A DNA stretch of 47,372 nt from Saprospiraceae bacterium (lineage in GTDB: Bacteria > Bacteroidota > Bacteroidia > Chitinophagales > Saprospiraceae): the NCBI GenBank assembly GCA_013214355.1, contig JABSSL010000037.1:47626-94997 (forward strand). Reading direction: 5' to 3'. A program made the translations under genes and the position numbers. Each line of letters begins with the position of its first letter. Position 1 is the first letter of the stretch. Positions 8,268 through 15,745 of the stretch are shown here, one piece after another. The notes under the pieces were generated by a model. The model did not search any database. It saw nothing but the letters and a program-made list of their open reading frames with translations, and was not told the origin of the DNA.

Positions 8268-8729
8268 ATGAACTCATTCCTGTTGACAAAGCTGAAAACG
8301 CAGTACCTCGAGATAGATGAACTGCTAAACGGGCTCCCTACGGAGAAGGTATTGGAGCGTCCTATGACCAATAAATGGTCCATCCTTGAGCATGTGGCGC
8401 ATTTGGCTCGATACCAGGAAGTTTTTCTACAGCGCTTGCTCCTTATTCTTTCCCAAGAGAACCCCGAGTTAGAACGGTATAAGGCGGACAATGATCCCGC
8501 TTTTCCAGCTTGGCAAAAGCTATCGCAAGAAGAGGTGTTGAAAAAACTGAAGCGAAGTAGACTGGATCTAATCGATTTTTTCGAAAGCCTTCCGGTTTAT
8601 GAATGGGATCGACTAGGTACTCATCCTACCTTGGGTGCGCTTAGTATGCAGGAGTGGTTACGCTTTTTCCTACTGCACGAAAACCACCATTTGTATGCTA
8701 TATTTAAGATTAGGCACCCTATCACATAA
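8268..8729 (+). CDS. DinB family protein (DinB/YfiT-like four-helix putative metalloenzyme)
   Basis: 153 residues. The pattern NELLNGLPTEKVLERP, KWSILEHVAHLARYQEVFLQR and LLHENHHLYAIFKI is characteristic of the DinB_2 superfamily, in which three histidines (one in the LEHVAHL region, two in HENHH) bind a divalent metal. Relatives include bacillithiol and mycothiol S-transferases, but the role of this member is unknown. It is divergent from blaI. TTTTG-N21-TATCTTG just upstream could be a promoter with a very short leader. Confidence 0.85.
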   Translation: MNSFLLTKLKTQYLEIDELLNGLPTEKVLERPMTNKWSILEHVAHLARYQEVFLQRLLLILSQENPELERYKADNDPAFPAWQKLSQEEVLKKLKRSRLDLIDFFESLPVYEWDRLGTHPTLGALSMQEWLRFFLLHENHHLYAIFKIRHPIT

Positions 8730-8816
8730 TGGACGGATTTTCCATCAAATTCTTTTCTCCTGTAACCTTTTCTTACTTCCTGCGACTATCCTCTTGAAAA
8801 CAGTTACTTCCATGGT

Positions 8817-9365
8817 ATGGTAGATCAAAAACAGGCCCAGTTCATGAAGGCATATTCAAGCTGCCACGAACCTTTTATCCGCTATTGCTCAGCGCTGGCA
8901 TATGGCAAAATGGATATTGAGGATCTAGTGCAAGATGTACTGCTTTCTGCCTATCAGCATTTTGATCGAATCAAGAAGAAAGATCAATTGTTACACTATC
9001 TCATTCGGACTGCGAGGAATCGCTCTATCAGTCATTGGCGAAAACGCCGATTTAAAACCGAATGGGTTGAAAAACATCAGGACAAGTTAACAGCGCAAGG
9101 CATTTCTCCAGAGCTTCAACTGGATATTGACCTTCTCTATCGACAATTGGATCGCCTGCCTGGCCATCAGCGCGATGCCCTGATTCTTTTCGAGATTAGT
9201 GGGTTTAATATGAAGGAGATTGCTTCGATGCAAAACAGCTCAGTTGGAGCGGTGAAAACTAAAATTAGCCGTGGACGGAAGCTATTGCGGCAGTTTATGG
9301 AAGAAAAAGGCCAAGGGCGACCTTTAGCTAATGTTTTGAAAACTGTTCAAAGTATTACCTTATGA
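8817..9365 (+). CDS. RNA polymerase sigma factor, ECF subfamily
   Basis: 182 residues. Region 2 (about 17-80) has YGKMDIEDLVQDVLLSAYQHF and LIRTARNRSISHWRKRR. Region 4 (about 120-168) has LPGHQRDALILFEISGFNMKEIASMQNSSVGAVKTKISRGRKLL with the helix-turn-helix. The gene overlaps the next one by ATGA (9362-9365), so translation is coupled, as usual for a sigma/anti-sigma pair. The target regulon is unknown; no second copy of a promoter motif was identified. Confidence 0.92.
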   Translation: MVDQKQAQFMKAYSSCHEPFIRYCSALAYGKMDIEDLVQDVLLSAYQHFDRIKKKDQLLHYLIRTARNRSISHWRKRRFKTEWVEKHQDKLTAQGISPELQLDIDLLYRQLDRLPGHQRDALILFEISGFNMKEIASMQNSSVGAVKTKISRGRKLLRQFMEEKGQGRPLANVLKTVQSITL

Positions 9366-10735
9366 GATCCGGACATCAGATAGAAGAGGTATTTCAATCG
9401 TTGAGAACGAGGCCGACTGAACTCAGTCTGGAACAGGTAGAACATTTGATTAGCACCTTACCAGCTATACCTTGGTGGAAGAACTGGCTCCATTACTTCA
9501 ATTTAAATTCGATTTTAATGAGTGCCATAACTATCAGTATTGTCATTGCAAGTATATTTCTTCCTATAAATACCGAGCAAGAGGCCCAGGCCGTTATCCC
9601 TGGATTAGATCCTATCGAGTATAAGGTTACTCCCTCCAGTGTTAAGTCACTTTCTCAGATAGAACCAGAGCGGCCACAAGTGGCTATTTTAGTGGCCGCT
9701 AAGGAAAACGAAGAGGATAAATTCGTAACGTCCAATGCTTCGGATATGGCAGGAGCTAATATGGAGGAGACCTATACGACAGAGGCCATTGAATTCATGC
9801 CCACTTTGGACTTACTGGAATTACCAAAGACCTTGCCTCCATTCCAGCCTCAGCCCAAACTTGTCATCTCAGGCTGTGCTCCCATTCCACATCAAAATAG
9901 CAGAGAGCTCCGCCAGTTCAAACAAGAGTTACTTCAATCTTTGCAGAAGGATCACCTAATCCATAGCATCAAGCAGAATGTATTGGTGGAAGTCCCGGAT
10001 GGTGAAATTCGGGTGAATGGCCAAAAGCTGAACAAGGCTCTATTCTCAAAATACGCTGACTTTCTTTATGCTAATATCCCACCCTGTCAAGGACGTTATT
10101 TGGTGATCAGTCGCCAATTTTTTGGTGCAGGTAGCTATACGGAAGATGGGTACTTTAAGGGATTGAGTATAAACCCTGAGCACATGCCAAGTCTGCTTGA
10201 GTTTAAGACTTCCATCTTCCCAGATGCAGCGGTATCCAAAGAGATGACTACGGGACAAGCTTTGATTCGCAGTAAGGCAGCTGCAAATGGACATGTGAGA
10301 AGTGTTGTCATGCTCGAGCAAGAGGCGTTGAATGCTAACAGCGCTTTGCGCCTGATAGAATGGTCAAAGATGAAACGCCTGAAAAGGAAATTAGTGGCAA
10401 AACTTCTAAAGGATAAGCTTGTGTCTAAGGCACATAAGAAGGCTATTGTCGGCCTTTACGAGAATAGATTGGTTGTGAACGGGAAGACCTTGGAAAAGAA
10501 GCTCGAAACTTCCTACCGGAAGCTGTTGGTGACTGACTTCGGCGTCAATAGTGGACCCCAACGGGAGATTCACTTGTCACCAAAATTTATCATGATCGGT
10601 GATTTTGGTGATTATGGGGAGATGCTTAGGGGGCAATCACGCGGTAGCAATATGATTGTGAATAAAAAACAGCTTAGTGGCTTGTATGCGGATAAGAATT
10701 TTCGAAAGCGGCATGATGTGAAGAGATGGAAGTAA
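9362..10735 (+). CDS. single-pass membrane protein, probable anti-sigma partner, with duplicated periplasmic domain
   Basis: 457 residues. A 50-residue cytoplasmic part is followed by one membrane helix at about 51-69 and a long extracytoplasmic region. There is no HxxxCxxC zinc anti-sigma motif, so the anti-sigma role rests on the ATGA overlap with the ECF gene and the topology. Two related segments are visible: about 183-238 (LLQSLQKDHLI...IRVNGQKLNKALFSKYADFL) and about 340-388 (VAKLLKDKLV...LVVNGKTLEKKLETSYRKLL). Both follow the pattern K-D-x-L-[IV]...VNG-x-x-L...Y-x-x-[FL]-L. I recall the same short motif in C-terminal parts of some Bacteroidota M56 proteins. The end is basic (KKQLSGLYADKNFRKRHDVKRWK). 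Confidence 0.75.
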   Translation: MRSGHQIEEVFQSLRTRPTELSLEQVEHLISTLPAIPWWKNWLHYFNLNSILMSAITISIVIASIFLPINTEQEAQAVIPGLDPIEYKVTPSSVKSLSQIEPERPQVAILVAAKENEEDKFVTSNASDMAGANMEETYTTEAIEFMPTLDLLELPKTLPPFQPQPKLVISGCAPIPHQNSRELRQFKQELLQSLQKDHLIHSIKQNVLVEVPDGEIRVNGQKLNKALFSKYADFLYANIPPCQGRYLVISRQFFGAGSYTEDGYFKGLSINPEHMPSLLEFKTSIFPDAAVSKEMTTGQALIRSKAAANGHVRSVVMLEQEALNANSALRLIEWSKMKRLKRKLVAKLLKDKLVSKAHKKAIVGLYENRLVVNGKTLEKKLETSYRKLLVTDFGVNSGPQREIHLSPKFIMIGDFGDYGEMLRGQSRGSNMIVNKKQLSGLYADKNFRKRHDVKRWK

Positions 10736-10740
10736 TTTGA

Positions 10741-10805
10741 AGTTGTTGTGCGTAGTTTTACTGTTGTGTGTAGTTTTCAAACTACGCACAACAGTAAAAC
10801 GACAA
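10741..10805. repeat. nested hairpin between convergent genes (member 2 of the repeated hairpin family)
   Basis: The inner stem CTGTTGTGTGTAGTTT (10761-10776) pairs with 10779-10794 over 16 bp, with one G-U and a 2-nt apex. The outer arms TTGTGCGTAGTTTTA and TAAAACGACAA pair imperfectly around it. The core GTTGTGCGTmGTTT is shared with the hairpin at 6317-6347. It sits between the convergent stops of the anti-sigma-like gene and the peptidase-propeller gene. The nested arrangement looks like one hairpin unit inside another. Confidence 0.7.
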
Positions 10806-10813
10806 TTCGAGAG

Positions 10814-13800
10814 CTACCAGCCAGGGATGATATTCAGGCCAAAGACCCCTTTCGTTTCCTTAACCAGTGGTACCGCGTAATAGGGCTCCAATACTAAAGC
10901 ACCGAAAAGGTTGACACGTACGGAAGCGCCTGCCGTGAAAATTGGCTTTGCTCTTTGGAATCTAATATCCCGGCTATCTTCAAAAAGTTCGTTGAAGGAG
11001 TTAAAGGCAACCCCTCCATCTACGAAGAAGTTTAGATCCGAAAAGAGGAACTTTGACTTCACCAAAGCCAGTTGCTGAGGCCCTGAAAATGGAATTCGCA
11101 CTTCAAAGTTCGTTACCAATAACTTGTTGCCCAATAGGTCATTGAAGGAGCGTCCATTTTGTACAAAAATATCTTGGGCAGCAGCTGAATTTAAGCCCCT
11201 GAGGTACCATGGACTACCAGCGTATAGTGGGAAAAGTCCTTCACTATTGCCACCGTAACGTCCGTAGTGGAATGCACGGAAGGCCAGTCCTACCGGCTTA
11301 TAGTATCGATAAATCCGATAATCGGCGGTAGCTGCGGTATAATTGAATTCACCAAAAAATTGTTCTACGCCAAACCTATATCGATGTCCTGATAGGGGAG
11401 CGGTCAACCCAAAGTTGGCATTGTCAGCGACGAGGGCTAGTTGAACATTACCCAGGTTGAAGGCAGGCGGGGCATTGTCTAATTTTTGGCGATCCTGGGC
11501 AATCAGATTGCCAAAGACGTCATAGTAGTTGTCTAATCGATCTACTCTAAAGCTGTACCTGGAAAAAGATGCTCCAGCTTCTAAACGCAGTGTCGTACTG
11601 AAGGGGTACTGCGCAAAGAGGGTGGCCTTATCTTCAAAGATTCGCGTTACATCAAACCTATACCGATCTGCTAAACGAAAGGCATCGTCTCCAAAAAATA
11701 GCGTATCCACACCAAGATATCCACCTTGTATACTTCGGAAAGGGGTGTGAGAAACGGCACCTCCCCAATTGATTCGGCTATTGCGATTGATATATGCTAT
11801 CGTTCCCCCTATATCAGTGATTTCACCATTTAAGGAAAGGCTGCTAAACAATTGGTTGTTGCCCAGTATATCGCTGAAAAGTAGATCCACCCCTCCTGCT
11901 AATCCTGTCGTTGTGCCGAAGGCTGGACTATTTCCAATACCAGCTCCGGCACTTCCTCCTACGTAATCCAATTTGAATTTCGGGCGATAATCTTTCTGTA
12001 CTAAGGTAGGAGTGGGTTGAGTTTCCATTTGATCCAAACTGGCAAGTTGGCTATCTACGACTCTTTGGATCTTTTTATTCAGTTTAGGCAGTTCGGCAGC
12101 TGTGAAGTCTACCTCCTGTGGGTCTACCATCTCTGCTTCCATTCTGTCCACCTTGGTTTGATAGATCTGATATCTGTTGCCAGAGAAGTAAGTGTATACA
12201 AGTCGATTTCGCTTGCGATCCAAGCTAATGGCTGGAGCTACAGGAGTGATTCCACTAACCCCAGTTAGAAGGTCAGTAAGCTGAAATACCTCTCCAGTTG
12301 CGGGATGATACTTGTAGATATTGCGGAATCCATCTCGATTGGACAGGAATATAAGATTTCCCTCTGTGTCTTGCTCCGGATTAAGATTATCTGCACCTGG
12401 GAAAATATTGACAGGACTCTTCAAACCACTAACGATATCTAATTCTGCTAGATTGAAGGCCCATTTTCCATTGGTCCGGCCATTCTTCATACTTTGCTCA
12501 TCTGTTGAGAAGAAGAGGAAGTTGCCATCTACAGACCAAGCAGGGTGGATTTCAGCGTAGCGATCATCTGTTAACTGCGTCACCTTACCAGATGAAACAC
12601 GGATGGAATATAAGTCGATCTGGCCATTCACTAAACCTGTTACCACAATACTTTTCTTGTCTGGTGACCAGGCAGGATTACTGAAAGCAGGTAAGCCTTT
12701 AGGCCTAATTTCCTTAACCGTTTTACCGGTAGCAGCTTCCTTGATAACCAAAATATTATCTCCTTTACTCACGCCTACAAAGGCAAACTCTTTACTGTTG
12801 GGGGACCAGGTTCCAGAAGATTCGATATAATTGAAGTCATCGATATGGCCTTCACGACTAGCGCTTGCTACTTTTCGGATAATCTTACCTGTTTTAGCAT
12901 CGGCTAGGAAGAGATCGGTGGAAAAGAGATCTTTTTCCGAAAGGAAGATCAGATACTGTCCATTGGGACTAATTTCTGGAGCAATGTTAAGTCGGCCTCC
13001 ATTTTCCGAGGTGATCAGGGCTTTACCGATTAGGTTTTCCTTTTTATCACCTAGATCCTTTCCAAAGTGTCTGCGGAAAGATTCTACCCAGAGCTTGGAA
13101 AGATCCTTTTTCCTCATCCCCAAAACCATGATACTGGCTCGATCTAGTCCAAACATCGCAGTGGCCTTAAAGAAAGGAGCAATGATCTCGTCTCCTCGTA
13201 ACCCAGTCAGGAAGGCCCAGAAAACTTGACCATATCGATACGGGAAGTACTTACCTAGGTTATTCAATTGATCTAGAGTAGGAATATCGTCACGGAGTAC
13301 GGCATCACGCATCCACATCGCCGTATGCGCATCCACGGCACCAATAGACATGTATTCCGCCATGCCTTCTACCAACCATAATGGAAGGTTACTTAGATTC
13401 CGCAGATTGGTGGAATCACCATTTAATATCATATTAAATTGAAAGGCGTGGACCAATTCATGTCCAAGTACATGATGGGTTTGTTGATTGGACATGGCTA
13501 GCGGCATAATAACCCGATTTTTAAATGCTTCCGTCACACCGCCTGTACCAACACCGATATTTCCTCGAATGGTATTTGTTTGCTGGAAGTCAGCATGGTT
13601 ATTATAGAAAATGAGTGGGTTCTTTTGCGCTATAGTATCGTGTAAAATAGCTTGGTGTAGCTGGTACCAATGTTCAGATTGTGCAGCTAGCTCTTTTAGG
13701 TATTCTGGATTGTCAAGGTAATGGTAGATGTCAAAATGTTCACTCTGATGTATCTTGAAATCAAATTTTTCATAGTTCGGCTTATTGCGCCCGAAGTACT

Positions 13801-13867
13801 GGGCAGAAGCGACTGTGATGGTTAGCAAAAATACTACTGGGATTAGGAAAAAATTTTTAGCTCTCAT
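10814..13867 (-). CDS. metallopeptidase-like / TolB-like beta-propeller / Omp85-like barrel protein
   Basis: 1017 residues with a signal peptide (about 1-22). Residues about 100-230 form a peptidase-MA-like domain with the zincin motif HELVH (H136-E137-x-x-H140) and a downstream LVEGMAEYMSIG that offers the third ligand. Residues about 280-600 carry WD40/PD40 repeats of the TolB type (GGRLNIAPEISPNGQYLIFLSE, SNPAWSPDKKSIVV, IHPAWSVDGNFLFFSTD, GNLIFLSNRDGFRNIY). The last 370 residues are a surface-antigen (Omp85-like) barrel, with an SPWYLRGLNS segment near the end and a hydrophobic terminal strand. This points to an outer-membrane anchored periplasmic peptidase with a binding propeller. It is monocistronic; the substrate is unknown. 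Confidence 0.82.
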   Translation of the reverse strand: MRAKNFFLIPVVFLLTITVASAQYFGRNKPNYEKFDFKIHQSEHFDIYHYLDNPEYLKELAAQSEHWYQLHQAILHDTIAQKNPLIFYNNHADFQQTNTIRGNIGVGTGGVTEAFKNRVIMPLAMSNQQTHHVLGHELVHAFQFNMILNGDSTNLRNLSNLPLWLVEGMAEYMSIGAVDAHTAMWMRDAVLRDDIPTLDQLNNLGKYFPYRYGQVFWAFLTGLRGDEIIAPFFKATAMFGLDRASIMVLGMRKKDLSKLWVESFRRHFGKDLGDKKENLIGKALITSENGGRLNIAPEISPNGQYLIFLSEKDLFSTDLFLADAKTGKIIRKVASASREGHIDDFNYIESSGTWSPNSKEFAFVGVSKGDNILVIKEAATGKTVKEIRPKGLPAFSNPAWSPDKKSIVVTGLVNGQIDLYSIRVSSGKVTQLTDDRYAEIHPAWSVDGNFLFFSTDEQSMKNGRTNGKWAFNLAELDIVSGLKSPVNIFPGADNLNPEQDTEGNLIFLSNRDGFRNIYKYHPATGEVFQLTDLLTGVSGITPVAPAISLDRKRNRLVYTYFSGNRYQIYQTKVDRMEAEMVDPQEVDFTAAELPKLNKKIQRVVDSQLASLDQMETQPTPTLVQKDYRPKFKLDYVGGSAGAGIGNSPAFGTTTGLAGGVDLLFSDILGNNQLFSSLSLNGEITDIGGTIAYINRNSRINWGGAVSHTPFRSIQGGYLGVDTLFFGDDAFRLADRYRFDVTRIFEDKATLFAQYPFSTTLRLEAGASFSRYSFRVDRLDNYYDVFGNLIAQDRQKLDNAPPAFNLGNVQLALVADNANFGLTAPLSGHRYRFGVEQFFGEFNYTAATADYRIYRYYKPVGLAFRAFHYGRYGGNSEGLFPLYAGSPWYLRGLNSAAAQDIFVQNGRSFNDLLGNKLLVTNFEVRIPFSGPQQLALVKSKFLFSDLNFFVDGGVAFNSFNELFEDSRDIRFQRAKPIFTAGASVRVNLFGALVLEPYYAVPLVKETKGVFGLNIIPGW

Positions 13868-14360
13868 TACACTCTTTTTAAAAAAGGTTCGATGGGATAG
13901 TATTAAATTAAAACTGGTTTATGCTCTTTATCTAGATAACAACTTCATAATGCCTGGCTTTTGTTAAAAAGTGTTGCTTCCTTGTTAAACTATTCTTAAT
14001 GCTTGTAAACCAGCGAAGTAAATGACATGAGGCTGACAATTGTGGAGTGGTAAGGCCCTTCTTTTCCGGCCCAATCAAATGCAACATTGTGTGCTCGTAA
14101 GGAGTTTAACAGAATTAGAAACTCCCTTACATATATTAGGAATGTGCTATGTAATAGGCTATTTTGAGCTGTATCATTGATACTTATATTGAACCTTCCT
14201 TCTTATAAGACCCATTCCCCCGAAGAACAGAACTAGACGAGAATTTATCCTTAGTTAGGGTTACTCAATAGACTCGCAAGTAGCAGGTGAGACTAAGCTT
14301 GCACTTGGAAAGCGACAGCAACTAGAAAACGAACACTCAGCCTCAACGAAAATACTTAAC
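13868..14360. other. 493-bp divergent intergenic region
   Basis: This separates the minus-strand propeller gene and the plus-strand esterase gene and must contain both promoters. It is AT-rich, without open frames of note. I found no exact TAnnTTTG box at a sensible distance on either strand and no strong hairpin. Confidence 0.5.
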
Positions 14361-15560
14361 ATGAAAATTTTATTTAAATGTAGAGTTCTTCTGATACTAA
14401 CTCTATTCCCAATTAGTACGTTAAAAGCTCAAGCCCCAGTTAATCAGTTGCAATTATGTCAAGGACATTATTTTACTCCAGAAAAAGGTAAGGCTGCCCT
14501 TGAGCATTGGGCTGAAAGCTATAGTAATGTGAAAGAGTGGGAAGAAAGAGCAGATAAAATTCGGAAAAATATAAGAGAGGGAGCTGAACTACCTAAGCGA
14601 CTACCCAAGGTCTCTAAGAAAGCACTTCGGCATAGTAAAAGAGAAATGGATGGCTATACGGTCGAAAATGTTGCCTTTGAAAGCTTACCGGGCCTATTTG
14701 TTACCGGGAATTTATATATGCCACTTGGTTATAAGGGGAGGCGTCCTGCTATATTGAGCCCACATGGCCATTGGAAGAAGCCTGGGGACTATGGGCGCTT
14801 CAGGGAAGATGTACAGCGAAGGTGCGCTACTTTGGCTCGAATGGGAGCAGTGGTTTTTGCTTACGATATGCTAGGCTATGGAGACTCGGATCAATGTAGC
14901 CATGAGCATCCCAAAGCTTTGAAGGTGCAATTGATTAACAGTATGCGTGTTGTGGATTTTTTACAGAGCCTTTCAGTGGTTGATGACTTTCGGATTGGGG
15001 TCACTGGGGCTTCTGGGGGCGGTACTCAGGCCTTTCTGCTTACAGCCATAGATCAGCGGATTCGAGTTTCTGTACCCGTGGTACAGGTCTCTGCCCATTT
15101 CTTTGGTGGTTGTACTTGTGAAAGTGGTATGCCGATTCATAAGGCACCAGGTTTTCAAACGAGTAATGTAGAGATTGCTGCCCTAGCCGCGCCCAGACCT
15201 ATGCTGTTGGTTTCGGATGGGGAAGATTGGACAAAGAACACACCAGATGTGGAATTCCCATATATCCAAAGGGTTTACAATGTTTTTGGGGAAGAGGACA
15301 AAGTTCAAAACGCTCATTTTAATCGGGAAGGACATGATTATGGAGAGAGTAAGCGCATGGCTGTTTACCCCTTCCTGGCTAAGTACTTGAACCTTTCGTT
15401 AGAGCGGGTTCAAGACAAGGATGAGAACATTTCGGAAAAGAATATCAAGATTCTTACTCGTCGAGATCTTAGCGTGTTTAGCGCAGCGTATCCTCGACCA
15501 GAAAATGCGGTGATGGGTGATTTGGCTGTAACTATACTTGCGAATAAATATCGTCGGTGA
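14361..15560 (+). CDS. secreted alpha/beta hydrolase, acetyl-xylan-esterase / dienelactone-hydrolase-like
   Basis: 399 residues with a signal peptide (about 1-23, LKAQAP). The core shows ENVAFESLPGLFVTGNLYMP, RPAILSPHGHW, VVFAYDMLGYGDSD, GVTGASGGGTQAF with nucleophile S218, PRPMLLVSDGEDWTKN with the likely acidic residue, and REGHDYGESKRMAVYPFL with H325. This is the order Ser-Asp-His of the fold. Similar proteins from Bacteroidota and Planctomycetes act on acylated polysaccharides, but no polysaccharide-utilisation genes are nearby, so the substrate is open. The gene has its own upstream region of almost 500 bp and no partner in an operon. Confidence 0.82.
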   Translation: MKILFKCRVLLILTLFPISTLKAQAPVNQLQLCQGHYFTPEKGKAALEHWAESYSNVKEWEERADKIRKNIREGAELPKRLPKVSKKALRHSKREMDGYTVENVAFESLPGLFVTGNLYMPLGYKGRRPAILSPHGHWKKPGDYGRFREDVQRRCATLARMGAVVFAYDMLGYGDSDQCSHEHPKALKVQLINSMRVVDFLQSLSVVDDFRIGVTGASGGGTQAFLLTAIDQRIRVSVPVVQVSAHFFGGCTCESGMPIHKAPGFQTSNVEIAALAAPRPMLLVSDGEDWTKNTPDVEFPYIQRVYNVFGEEDKVQNAHFNREGHDYGESKRMAVYPFLAKYLNLSLERVQDKDENISEKNIKILTRRDLSVFSAAYPRPENAVMGDLAVTILANKYRR

Positions 15561-15652
15561 TCTTTGGAATAGATGATCTTAGCCTATCCAGGTAGAAGTA
15601 TTCAGGCCTAAAATTGGCGGTTTACCGCTAAGTCTGCTACGCTTATATACCG

Positions 15653-15660
15653 TAACTTTG
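15653..15660 (+). promoter_or_regulatory. candidate promoter -7 box for the TPR histidine kinase
   Basis: TAACTTTG matches the Bacteroidota consensus TAnnTTTG exactly and lies 86 nt before the kinase ATG. No convincing TTG is seen 19-21 nt further upstream, so the call rests on one element. Confidence 0.4.
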
Positions 15661-15745
15661 GATCATACAATATCTCACTTCAGTTTTGGACTCGATTCAT
15701 TTGCATCGGGACTGAAGATACACTGAAGCTCATTTGATCCAACAC

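Noticed and set aside
8817-9365. Classical zinc-binding anti-sigma (ZAS) partner for the ECF factor
   Set aside because: The downstream protein has no HxxxCxxC motif; the anti-sigma role is kept only as an inference from coupling and topology.
12831-13229. 132-codon plus-strand frame inside the propeller gene
   Set aside because: Antisense shadow of a gene whose domains are clear on the minus strand.
13878-13890. GGTTCGATGGG resembling a tRNA T-loop
   Set aside because: No acceptor, D or anticodon arms can be formed around it.
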